From Candidatus Colwelliibacteriota bacterium (lineage in GTDB: Bacteria > Patescibacteriota > Minisyncoccia > UBA6257 > Colwellbacteraceae), in assembly GCA_027448785.1 (NCBI GenBank), contig DAIDMW010000006.1:1-35908 (forward strand): a stretch of DNA of 35,908 nucleotides, read 5' to 3'. Positions within the stretch are counted from its first letter, which is position 1, and every line of letters starts with the position of its first letter. Below, piece by piece: positions 24,612 through 31,960 of this stretch. The notes under the pieces were generated by a model that worked only from the letters and a program-made list of their open reading frames with translations, was not told where the DNA came from and did not search any database. The translations under genes were made by a program, and so were the position numbers.

Positions 24612-25658
24612 CTAGGGGTGCAGAAAAAATGCGACGGCCATTATCGCATAAGCCATCAATAGCTGCAGCCCCTCCAGCCAGTTGCTTTCGCCGTCTTGGA
24701 TAACCAAGTTGGTGATCAAGACAGAAAGAACGATGGAGATCAGCTCAAAGGCGTTGAAGACCAAGCTCATCTGCGCTTTGAAAAGCAGGCTGAAGAGAAC
24801 CAAAACCGGAGCCACGAAAATCGCGATCTGCGTAGCCGAACCGATGGCGATATGTAAGGCCAAGTCCATGCGGTTTTTAACAGCGGTCACAATGGCCGAG
24901 GTGTGCTCCGCGGCATTGCCGACGATGGCTATCAAAACCACACCGATGAAAAGAGGCGTCCACCCCAAGGTATGAATAGCCGGCGCAATACTGCCAACCA
25001 AGATTCCACTCATCCAGGCTACCGCCGCGGTAGCCAAAGCCAGGATCAACAAACTCTTCCATACGCTCCACTTCGATTCCAATTCGACGATCTCGTCCTC
25101 ATAAAGATGCCGGTGGGTGCGCAAGGAAAAGAGCAGGCTGGCCCCGTAAACCGCCAGCATGACGATCGAAACAAAAATACTCAAGTCGGTAACCCTGCCT
25201 CCCCCGGCCAACGGCGCGGCTTGGGCGAAGATAGCCGGCATCACCAGAGCGATAACGGCTAGGAGCATGGTCGAACTGGCTGCCATAGCGCTGGTCTTGT
25301 TGAACTTTTGCTTCTTATGCTTCAGACCGCCGGCTAGCATCGCTGTCCCTAAAACGAGAAGCAAGTTGCCAATAATCGAGCCGGTTATCGAGGCCTTGAC
25401 CACGCTGACCAACCCGGCCTGAATGGCGAAAAATCCGATGATTAATTCCGTGGCGTTGCCGAAAGTGGCGTTTAAGAATCCGCCGAAGGCCGGGCTGGTA
25501 CGGGCGGTTATTTCCTCGGTCGCCTCGCCGATGTATTTAGCGAGAGGAATAATGGCCGCCGCGGATAACAGAAAAACAAGGCTAGGTGCCACATGTAAAT
25601 AATCGGCTATTAAAGTAGCTGGAATAAAAAGCAGTAAAATTAAAAATGTCTTTTCCAT
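24612..25658 (-). CDS. Ca2+/H+ exchanger, CaCA superfamily (CAX type)
   Basis: The 348-aa membrane protein exports Ca2+ (or a related cation) in exchange for protons. It has about eleven helices in two halves with the inverted alpha repeats: FGNATELIIG (66-75) and VGNAAEHTSAIV (246-257), each with the essential Asn and Glu. An acidic loop YEDEIVELESKW (186-197) separates the halves. The first motif with GEATEEIT just before it is typical of CAX proteins. A TATAAA box is 11 nt before the ATG, in the short gap after tRNA-Leu. Confidence 0.93.
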   Translation of the reverse strand: MEKTFLILLLFIPATLIADYLHVAPSLVFLLSAAAIIPLAKYIGEATEEITARTSPAFGGFLNATFGNATELIIGFFAIQAGLVSVVKASITGSIIGNLLLVLGTAMLAGGLKHKKQKFNKTSAMAASSTMLLAVIALVMPAIFAQAAPLAGGGRVTDLSIFVSIVMLAVYGASLLFSLRTHRHLYEDEIVELESKWSVWKSLLILALATAAVAWMSGILVGSIAPAIHTLGWTPLFIGVVLIAIVGNAAEHTSAIVTAVKNRMDLALHIAIGSATQIAIFVAPVLVLFSLLFKAQMSLVFNAFELISIVLSVLITNLVIQDGESNWLEGLQLLMAYAIMAVAFFLHP

Positions 25659-25670
25659 TTTGACTGCGCT

Positions 25671-26243
25671 TTATAAGATTTCTAAGTGTGGGCGAGGAGG
25701 GACTTGAACCCTCAAGGTCTTTCGACCACAACATTTTAAGTGTTGCGCGTATGCCGATTCCGCCACTCGCCCAGCATTTTTTCTTGTTCGATTTCTGTAG
25801 GTTGGTTTTAAACTATGGCAATTCGGGCATAGTACCCTTAAATTACTTAACCTATTATCATGCCTGTCCCCGTTAATATGATCTAACTCTAACGGTAAAT
25901 AACCGCCTCTAGTCTTCTCTGCCCAACCGCATTCTTCACAATATAACGGTTTTAACCCTTCGGCAAATAACCTATTCTTAAGCTTAAAACTCTGAAAAAA
26001 GCTGTCCCTTATTAGAATTTCCTCCAAAGGAGTTCGAGGATGTCCAATGCCAACTAATCCCGAACTCCAACCCTTTCCTTTAAAGTGTTTAACATTTAGG
26101 CCTAATTCTTCGATATATTTTTTTATTTGATCATAATTTCCTCCAGCCTCTCGCAATCCCAACTTTGCCAAAACCTGTCTATAACTAAAAGAGTTTTTAA
26201 CCGCATTTTTCAGCTGTCTACTTGTCCAACTTCTCTTTCGCAC
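25671..26243 (-). CDS. HNH endonuclease reading in frame through tRNA-Leu
   Basis: A 190-aa frame. Residues 1-60 form a helix-turn-helix-like region. Residues 98-150 form an HNH nuclease domain with zinc pairs C102/C105 and C139/C142 and the catalytic segment LELDHINGDRHDN (H122, N130). The product probably nicks or cuts DNA and belongs to the free-standing phage/mobile type. Codon 158 is exactly the first three bases of tRNA-Leu, and the last 33 residues are translated tRNA plus flank, so they are not a conserved domain. It starts with GTG and has a TATTAT box 6 nt upstream. The gene is more AT-rich than its neighbours, which suggests acquisition. Confidence 0.85.
   Translation of the reverse strand: MRKRSWTSRQLKNAVKNSFSYRQVLAKLGLREAGGNYDQIKKYIEELGLNVKHFKGKGWSSGLVGIGHPRTPLEEILIRDSFFQSFKLKNRLFAEGLKPLYCEECGWAEKTRGGYLPLELDHINGDRHDNRLSNLRVLCPNCHSLKPTYRNRTRKNAGRVAESAYAQHLKCCGRKTLRVQVPPRPHLEIL
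25689..25772 (-). tRNA. tRNA-Leu (anticodon UAA)
   Basis: An 84-nt gene with acceptor stem GGGCGAG/CTCGCCC, anticodon loop CTTAAAA (anticodon at 25736-25738), a long variable arm TGGTCGAAAGACCT, and T arm GAGGG-TTCAAGT-CCCTC. The discriminator is A and CCA is not encoded. It lies on the same strand as, and entirely inside, the 3' end of the HNH frame. No separate promoter is obvious between the HNH body and the tRNA, so it may depend on the HNH transcript. Confidence 0.94.
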
Positions 26244-26249
26244 TTCTTA

Positions 26250-26255
26250 ATAATA
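26250..26255 (-). promoter_or_regulatory. -10-like TATTAT of HNH gene and tRNA-Leu
   Basis: TATTAT on the minus strand, 6 nt before the GTG at 26243. Confidence 0.4.
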
Positions 26256-26296
26256 CTAAACTAATGGTAGACGCGCCATTGTATTAATAAAGAACT

Positions 26297-26376
26297 ACCG
26301 CAACACAAGCGGTGCGGTATTTTCATATTCTATATATACTCGCCGCAAGCGGCGAGGTATTGTAGGTGAAAACAGA
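26297..26376 (+). repeat. REP-like palindromic element, copy 2
   Basis: CTCGCCG (26339-26345) and CGGCGAG (26350-26356) enclose a CAAG loop, followed by GTATTGTAGGTGAAAAC. An outer ttttca/tgaaaa pairing is possible, and a second small hairpin ACCGC/GCGGT sits at 26297-26313. It has the same orientation and the same downstream words as the copy at 94-129. Confidence 0.7.
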
Positions 26377-26391
26377 TCTACCTTTTATCTC

Positions 26392-26841
26392 CTACTCTAT
26401 CTGTAAATTCCGTATCTTCTCCAGGCGGCGCTTGTGCCCCTCCTTGCCATCGAATTCGGTTTGCAGCCAGATGCTCACAATTTTCTTGGCTATCTCGGGA
26501 TCCAGAAAATCGGCCGGCAAGGCGATCATATTGGTATCGTCGTCCGTGCGTGAAGCCATTGCCTGGTCGGGGGAAAAAGTCAGAGCACAGCGAACCAACG
26601 GAAAGCGGTTGGCGACGATATCCATGCCAACACCGGAACCGCAGAACAACAATCCTCGGCTGCCCAAGAAATCCGCTCCGACTTTTTTGGCGACTGCCGC
26701 GGCGTAGTCGGGATAATCGTCGTCCGGCGTCAAAGCCGGCGCGCTTAAATCAACCATTTGGTACCCGCTCTGCTGCAAGTACTGCTTGATGGTTTCCTTG
26801 AGGGCGAATCCTCGGTGATCGGCTCCTAAGTAGATAATCAT
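26392..26841 (-). CDS. rpiB: Ribose-5-phosphate isomerase B (RpiB/LacA family)
   Basis: RpiB interconverts ribose 5-phosphate and ribulose 5-phosphate. The 149-aa protein starts MIIYLGADHRGFALKE, has the catalytic-Cys segment LLFCGSGVGMDIVANRFP and the later RTDDDTNMIALP, where family members have R-x-x-x-N-x-N-type residues. I start at the ATG at 26841, which overlaps the stop of the pilin-fusion gene (ATGA). The open frame continues 15 codons upstream without homology. Translational coupling to a membrane-pilin gene is odd for a pentose phosphate enzyme and may only reflect genome compaction. Confidence 0.9.
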   Translation of the reverse strand: MIIYLGADHRGFALKETIKQYLQQSGYQMVDLSAPALTPDDDYPDYAAAVAKKVGADFLGSRGLLFCGSGVGMDIVANRFPLVRCALTFSPDQAMASRTDDDTNMIALPADFLDPEIAKKIVSIWLQTEFDGKEGHKRRLEKIRNLQIE

Positions 26842-28328
26842 GGTTGAGTAGCAGTGGAAGAAATATCTGACCCGGCCTCGTACCAATTCGCAAGGTTTCC
26901 GCCATCGGTTGCTCCGAACTGCGCCTGATATTTAGAGCTTTCTAACGGAACATAAATTCGGTACTGGCCGAAGGTTTTGTCTAACCTGATCGCGTAGAAA
27001 CATCCCACGGCAGAAAATTGGCAGATAGGCGAATTGTTAGCCGGATCAATAGGTAAGCCGGATAATGGCGAGCCTCCCGGCAAAACGTTGAAATTTATCG
27101 GCACCCAGCCGGTTCCGTCAGTTGAGGTTGATTCGGAAACTAAGCACTTTCCCCCGCCGGGGAAGGAACCATTGCCTCCGCTGCAATACAGCCCAGTCTT
27201 CCAAGTAGTCGTCTGGACGTCGGCCAGCCATTGAGATATAGCGGAATTTAAAACCATCGCATCCTGTACCCGCTGTGAATCCCTAGCTTGCTGGAGAATC
27301 GCGCCAACCGATGATTGGGATGACGGAGAGATAAACGAGCCGAAAATGAAATTCAAGGCTAGGATGGGAATAGCGATAATAGCCGCAACTCCCAACCAAG
27401 CCGAAAACACGAAGAAGCCTCGCTTGCCAGAAACTTGAGCCTCAGCTAACTGTGGCTTGACCTCCATCAAATTCTTAAAAATCAGATATTCAAATATCAC
27501 CGCGAAGGGAACGGTTACCAACTGCACAATGTAGGAAATTACCAATCCGACGTCCGGACTAAGCGAAGCGAGAAACCTGACGGCGAGATCGATGATCCAA
27601 AATATTATTCCCAGGATAAACAATCTCCAGGCGACACCCCACCAATATCCCGTGACGTACTCCTTGCTGCGCAGAAGAGCCTTAATCCCCCTTTGACCTT
27701 GGAATACGTAAACAAAAATCGCAAATACGAACCAGACGCCGAAAATGAATGCCGGAATTATTCCCATTACTAAGCCGCCGAAACCGATGAAGAAACTGAG
27801 TAATAATATCCAATAGTAATTAAAAGCCGTCTTCCAAGCTTTAGCGTAAGATTGAGCAATATTTGATTGATCTTTTAGCGAATAAACCATTCCCAAGCCA
27901 GCCAAACCACTCAGTAATATAAAAACCACGAAGGCGGCGGCAGCGATAATCCCCGACGACACCGCCGGATTTCGGCTAAAATTGGAAACTAACGGAGAGA
28001 AAACTAAAGCGGAAAGCAAAATCGGAAAAACGTAAATCCCGACCATAATCCAAACTTTCTCCTTAAATATTTCGCCCGCGCTGTTAAAAAGGTTAGTAAA
28101 CGCCGCCAAGCGGGGTAAGCCATTCCGAGCGCTTGGCGCAACAGTTACCGGCTCGACAGCGTCTGTTTTTTCGCCAACGGCCGCTGGCCGTTGATTGTTT
28201 TCTCCCAAACATTCTCGCACCTCCTCTTCTCCGTATCCGGCGGCGGTCAATAATTTAACGATCGACTCGTCACTGTTCCCCTTCTCTTTAAAATCCTCTA
28301 CTAGCGCGCGCAGATTATCGCTATCCAT
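26838..28328 (-). CDS. Multi-pass membrane protein fused to a type IV pilin-like domain
   Basis: A 496-aa fusion. Residues 3-42 form a small helical UBA-like domain (EKGNSDESIVKLLTAAGYGE). A low-complexity linker is followed by six or seven membrane helices between about 92 and 290, with the signature RSKEYVTGYWWG near 220-231. A last helix (about 306-330) leads into a C-terminal pilin-like region: ARDSQRVQDAMVLNSAISQW (348-367), GLPIDPANNS and a tail with two Cys pairs (382/395, 436/443). The ARDxxR helix and LPxDP motif resemble CPR pilins, but there is no prepilin cleavage site at the N-terminus. The outer domain is probably exposed outside the cell. Confidence 0.82.
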   Translation of the reverse strand: MDSDNLRALVEDFKEKGNSDESIVKLLTAAGYGEEEVRECLGENNQRPAAVGEKTDAVEPVTVAPSARNGLPRLAAFTNLFNSAGEIFKEKVWIMVGIYVFPILLSALVFSPLVSNFSRNPAVSSGIIAAAAFVVFILLSGLAGLGMVYSLKDQSNIAQSYAKAWKTAFNYYWILLLSFFIGFGGLVMGIIPAFIFGVWFVFAIFVYVFQGQRGIKALLRSKEYVTGYWWGVAWRLFILGIIFWIIDLAVRFLASLSPDVGLVISYIVQLVTVPFAVIFEYLIFKNLMEVKPQLAEAQVSGKRGFFVFSAWLGVAAIIAIPILALNFIFGSFISPSSQSSVGAILQQARDSQRVQDAMVLNSAISQWLADVQTTTWKTGLYCSGGNGSFPGGGKCLVSESTSTDGTGWVPINFNVLPGGSPLSGLPIDPANNSPICQFSAVGCFYAIRLDKTFGQYRIYVPLESSKYQAQFGATDGGNLANWYEAGSDISSTATQP

Positions 28329-28370
28329 ATTAATCTACATTTATGTTGGGCCTTTTACGTTTTAATTATA

Positions 28371-29402
28371 TCACAAAGGCAATCGGCCGTAACGCGCGGC
28401 GATTATGGCCGCCAGTGAAAGAATTATTAGCGGCGAGACGACTCCGAGCCAGGCGCTGAAAATAAAGAAATGTTTATTGCCCTTCACCGGCTCTCCGGCT
28501 AGCTCCGGCTTCATTTCCTTCAATGCTCTGTAGATCACATAGGAAAACGCTATGGAAAAAGGAACAGTTACAAGCTGCAGAGCCAGGCTGACGATATAAT
28601 TAACCGACTGGCCGAAAATCCCAGCTACGCCGCCAATTATCGCTTCGATTATTAAAACGATAAATGCCATAAGCAGCGTCCTGCCGAACGCCCCCCACCA
28701 GTAACCTGTAACATATTCTTTGCTCCGCAAAAGAGCGTTAATCCCACGCTGTTCTTGGTCGACAAATAAAAAGATCGCCAAAGAAAACCAGACGCCGAAA
28801 ATTATCGCCGGCAATACCCCCATTACCAAACCGCCGAGAGTGATTAAAAATTCCAGGAGGAGAAGCCAGTAGTACAACCCCGTCTTTTTCAGCGACCGCC
28901 AATATGCCTCCTCGCTGCTCATACCCTCCGAATTAAGAATCATCGCCATAGCCAGGACGGCTATGGTGGCCAGGAAAAAAGAGACAGTATATCCAAGTCC
29001 GGCCAGCACTCCCCAAACAAACCTTAAAACCGGCCAAGTGGAATGCGCCGCGCCGGAAAAGATCGCCGCCAAAGCTAATGCAATCACCGGAGGCAGATAA
29101 ACCTCCGTCAAAGCCAGGGCGTTTTTCTTGTATAAAGCCAGGGCGTTTGAAAAAAGCGCGACGAAGCCGGGTAAAAACTTTTTCTGAGGTGCGCTGATCG
29201 CCAGGCTTTTTACCGCTTCGCCCGCCGGAGCCGGCAAGCTTATCACCTCGTCCGCTTTTTCTTCGGATTCTTCCGCTTTCAGCGCGGTTCGAATATCGCT
29301 TTCATGATACCCTGCGGCGATGAGCAGTTTAACTATCTCCTCGTCAGACGAACCGTGCTCTCTTAGCGACTCTATTCTTTCTTTCAAGCCCCTTTCGCTC
29401 AT
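28371..29402 (-). CDS. Multi-pass membrane protein, paralog without pilin domain
   Basis: A 343-aa protein with the same layout as its downstream neighbour: an N-terminal UBA-like helical domain (EHGSSDEEIVKLLIAAGYHE, about 15-34), six or seven helices and the shared segments GGLVMG, FGVWF, LLRSKEYVTGYWWG, LQLVTVPF and FSAWLGV. It stops where the neighbour's pilin-like domain begins. The pair clearly arose by duplication. The function is not known to me. The membrane part is loosely like other multi-pass DUF families that carry a K-E-x-x-x-G-x-W-W motif. It lies 3 bp after gapdh, in the same transcript. Confidence 0.82.
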   Translation of the reverse strand: MSERGLKERIESLREHGSSDEEIVKLLIAAGYHESDIRTALKAEESEEKADEVISLPAPAGEAVKSLAISAPQKKFLPGFVALFSNALALYKKNALALTEVYLPPVIALALAAIFSGAAHSTWPVLRFVWGVLAGLGYTVSFFLATIAVLAMAMILNSEGMSSEEAYWRSLKKTGLYYWLLLLEFLITLGGLVMGVLPAIIFGVWFSLAIFLFVDQEQRGINALLRSKEYVTGYWWGAFGRTLLMAFIVLIIEAIIGGVAGIFGQSVNYIVSLALQLVTVPFSIAFSYVIYRALKEMKPELAGEPVKGNKHFFIFSAWLGVVSPLIILSLAAIIAARYGRLPL

Positions 29403-29405
29403 TTT

Positions 29406-30428
29406 CTAGGCCAGAGCGGCGACGCTCTTTACGTGTTTCACCAGAGTCGAGACATACCCCCACTCGTTATCGTACCAGGAAAGGACCTTAACCAAATCGC
29501 CGTCGATAACTTTGGTGAATCCGAGGTCGACGATGGCGCCGTACGGCTCGCCGATAATATCTGAAGAAACCAGCTGCTCATCGGTGGCCTTCAATATTCC
29601 GTGCCATCGCGGTTCCTGCGCCGCTTTGCGGAAGATGTCGTTAACCTCCTCAACCGAGGTCTTTCTTTTGGCCACGAAAGTTATGTCGGCGATCGATCCA
29701 GTAACGACCGGCACGCGGAAGGCCAGTCCGTCAAATTTGCCATCCAGCTCTTTGATTGCCCTGGTCACCGCGACTGCGGCTCCGGTGGTCGAGGGAGTGA
29801 TGTTCTGGGCAGCAGCCCGTCCGCGACGGTAGTCGTGCCCCCTCGCCGGACTATCGACCAGCGACTGGGTCGAGGTATAGCCATGCACAGTGCTGAGAAC
29901 AGCTTTTAATATTCCCGGGTTTTCGCTCATTACCTGGATAACCGGCGAAGAAGCATTAGTGGTGCAAGAGCCGTTAGAAGTAAGAACCACAGTCTGCAGC
30001 TCTCCTTCGTTTACCCCCATCAATACGGTTTTTCCTTCGGTGCCATCCGCGTCCTTGGCCGGAGCGGTGATTACCACCCGCTTGGCGCCGGCGTCGAGGT
30101 GCGACTTGGCTTTGGCGTATTCCTCAAAGAAACCCGTCGCTTCGACCGCGATGTCGATTCCCAAATCTTTCCACGGTAGCTGGGCCGGATCCTTCACCTG
30201 CAAAATCTTCACGGTCTGCCCGTCGACGACGAGGTTCCCGTCCTGAACCGAGACGCTTTTGTCGAAATTACGATAAACCGTGTCGTGTTGCAAAAGGTAC
30301 GCGAGGTTATTAATATCCCCCAGGTCGTTGATCGCCACCACTTCTATTTCCGGGTCGCTGAAAATCTGGCGGAAGAACAGCCGCCCAATCCGACCGAATC
30401 CGTTGATCGCTATTTTTTTCTTATTCAT
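29406..30428 (-). CDS. gap: Glyceraldehyde-3-phosphate dehydrogenase, type I
   Basis: GAPDH oxidises glyceraldehyde 3-phosphate to 1,3-bisphosphoglycerate with NAD. The 340-aa product has the Rossmann motif INGFGRIGR (8-16), N34-D35 favouring NAD, the catalytic SNGSCTTNASS (Cys155), the active-site HGYTSTQ, SPARGHDYRRGRAAAQN and the C-terminal SWYDNEWGY. The residue after CTTN is Ala where Cys is common, which does not affect catalysis. It heads a transcript with the two membrane paralogs and rpiB. Confidence 0.97.
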   Translation of the reverse strand: MNKKKIAINGFGRIGRLFFRQIFSDPEIEVVAINDLGDINNLAYLLQHDTVYRNFDKSVSVQDGNLVVDGQTVKILQVKDPAQLPWKDLGIDIAVEATGFFEEYAKAKSHLDAGAKRVVITAPAKDADGTEGKTVLMGVNEGELQTVVLTSNGSCTTNASSPVIQVMSENPGILKAVLSTVHGYTSTQSLVDSPARGHDYRRGRAAAQNITPSTTGAAVAVTRAIKELDGKFDGLAFRVPVVTGSIADITFVAKRKTSVEEVNDIFRKAAQEPRWHGILKATDEQLVSSDIIGEPYGAIVDLGFTKVIDGDLVKVLSWYDNEWGYVSTLVKHVKSVAALA

Positions 30429-30540
30429 TGTTGATTAATTATTAATTTATCGACTAATCCATCGGCAACTTTTAAAGTATAACAACATTCCGATGTTTTT
30501 TATAGAATCCACGAGTGGAATATCCGCTTTAATGGTCAAT

Positions 30541-30570
30541 TTGACAAAAACTGCCTTTCCTGGCCATACT
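30541..30570 (+). promoter_or_regulatory. Promoter of secreted stalk-domain gene
   Basis: TTGACA (30541-30546), an 18-bp spacer and CATACT (30565-30570). The predicted start is near 30577. Confidence 0.65.
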
Positions 30571-30581
30571 TTTAATATTCT

Positions 30582-30614
30582 TGCACCCCAAATCTGAACT
30601 AGGGTGCAGTTTTT
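30582..30614 (+). promoter_or_regulatory. Attenuator-like leader hairpin
   Basis: TGCACCC (30582-30588) pairs with GGGTGCA (30602-30608), followed by G and five T (30610-30614). It lies at the very start of the predicted leader and upstream of the AGGAGG. The shape is that of a weak intrinsic terminator. It could instead protect the 5' end. Confidence 0.55.
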
Positions 30615-30640
30615 GTCTGAAGTCTCAAAAGGAGGCGTTG

Positions 30641-31897
30641 ATGATGAAGAGAATCGCTTCTCTGGCGCTGGCGGCCATTGTCGCCTTCTGCCTGATTTTC
30701 CTTGGTGGCACGTCCGTCAAGGCGCAGGGCGGGTCCACTTCTTCCACAACCTCAACCTCCTGGACCGGACCTGGAGGAGTAACCTGGACGATTGTCCAGT
30801 CGTTACCACCTATTCCACCTGCTCCACATAACCAACCTGGATTTCTCTTTGGTGGATATACGGGGCCAGTTGACGTTCCTGCAGTTCCCGGATTAGAAGT
30901 AAAGGCCTACGCCGGCATAATCGGCTTTGCCGACACACCGATCGTCGCTTTTTCAACCGATAGCGGCGCAACTTGGCAGAACATCACGGCAGAACAGATT
31001 TTGCCAAACTCTTGGCTGACACATAACCAACCTGCGGTGAGTAGCGTTAGTTTCTACTTTACCGATCCGTTCCTTCCGCAGATCTACCTATGGCCGTCAG
31101 CTAGTGGATCACTGTATCCGTTCATTGTCGGGACCTATTCTAACGGGGCCTGGACTTGGAGTTGGCAGAAAGTTCGGTGGTACATGGGCGAAAACGACTC
31201 ACCATTCGATCCAAAGTGGAGTGGAGTCGTTTACAGCGACTTGGTTGGCGGGTTCCAACACCTGTCAATCTCGGACAACAGCGGATGGAATTGGACAACG
31301 CTCCCCACCATCCCACAGCTCAGAGGCTACAATTTAGAGATCGTAAACATCTCCCGCGACCCCTCCAAGCAAGGCACAGATCTCTGGGTAACAAGCTGGA
31401 ATCCGCAAACCAAGACCAACGGCCCATCGGCCATTGTCTTTGTTCCAGACGCCACGATTCAAAATCCGTCGCTGATGACGACTACTCCGGTCAACCTTTC
31501 TCTGAAGATCGGCTCGCCTGAGCTTGTCATCACAAAAAACGGAACGAAGACCGTGGTGGCGCTGGACGCTAAGCCAATTGTCCTGGACGGCAGAACAATG
31601 CTGCCGATACGTCCGATCGTCGAGGCGCTGGGAGGAACTATCAGCTACTCCAACGGCGTCGTCTCGATCACGCAGGGAGACAACTCGGTAACTCTGCGGA
31701 TCGGCGACAACACGGCGGTAGTGAACGGTCAAAACGTTCCAATCGATCAAAATCCGAACGTCAAACCGTTCATTGTTCCCCCTGGAAGAACCATGCTTCC
31801 TCTGCGCTTCGTTGCCGAGGCGCTGGGAGCACAGGTCAACTACTTGGGAGCTGGCAATATCGCCATTACCTACCCCAATCCTAACCCTAGTCAGTAG
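30641..31897 (+). CDS. Secreted protein with Asp-box repeats and stalk domain
   Basis: A 418-aa exported protein. The signal peptide runs to about residue 28 (MKR start, hydrophobic core, VKAQ). The middle (about 40-285) is Trp-rich and carries one good Asp-box, STDSGATW, and a degenerate one, SDNSGWNW, pointing to a BNR/sialidase-like beta structure. The C-terminal 125 residues match the copper amine oxidase N-terminal-like stalk domain: VLDGRTMLPIRPIVEALGG and a second copy PPGRTMLPLRFVAEALGA. An exact AGGAGG (30630-30635) precedes tandem ATGs at 30641 and 30644, so I reject the 20-codon longer frame. It probably acts on the cell surface, with an unknown ligand. Confidence 0.88.
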   Translation: MMKRIASLALAAIVAFCLIFLGGTSVKAQGGSTSSTTSTSWTGPGGVTWTIVQSLPPIPPAPHNQPGFLFGGYTGPVDVPAVPGLEVKAYAGIIGFADTPIVAFSTDSGATWQNITAEQILPNSWLTHNQPAVSSVSFYFTDPFLPQIYLWPSASGSLYPFIVGTYSNGAWTWSWQKVRWYMGENDSPFDPKWSGVVYSDLVGGFQHLSISDNSGWNWTTLPTIPQLRGYNLEIVNISRDPSKQGTDLWVTSWNPQTKTNGPSAIVFVPDATIQNPSLMTTTPVNLSLKIGSPELVITKNGTKTVVALDAKPIVLDGRTMLPIRPIVEALGGTISYSNGVVSITQGDNSVTLRIGDNTAVVNGQNVPIDQNPNVKPFIVPPGRTMLPLRFVAEALGAQVNYLGAGNIAITYPNPNPSQ

Positions 31898-31910
31898 CAT
31901 AGAACCACAA

Positions 31911-31937
31911 GAGGCAGTCACGCAGTGACTGCCTCTT
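31911..31937. terminator. Strong hairpin between convergent genes
   Basis: GAGGCAGTCAC (31911-31921) pairs perfectly with GTGACTGCCTC (31925-31935) around a 3-nt loop. The T tract is poor on both strands. It separates the plus-strand gene ending at 31897 from the minus-strand gene ending at 31961. Confidence 0.65.
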
Positions 31938-31960
31938 CCCGTTCGTAGTCAATTACCAAT

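Noticed and set aside
25671-25772. C-terminal domain of the HNH protein
   Set aside because: These residues are the translation of tRNA-Leu and its flank, not a protein domain.
26838-26841. UGA recoding to glycine
   Set aside because: UGA ends the pilin-fusion and archease genes exactly at ATGA overlaps, so it acts as a stop codon.
30581-30640. Longer start of the stalk-domain protein
   Set aside because: The extension is non-hydrophobic sequence across the leader hairpin. The AGGAGG and signal peptide fit the ATG at 30641 or 30644.
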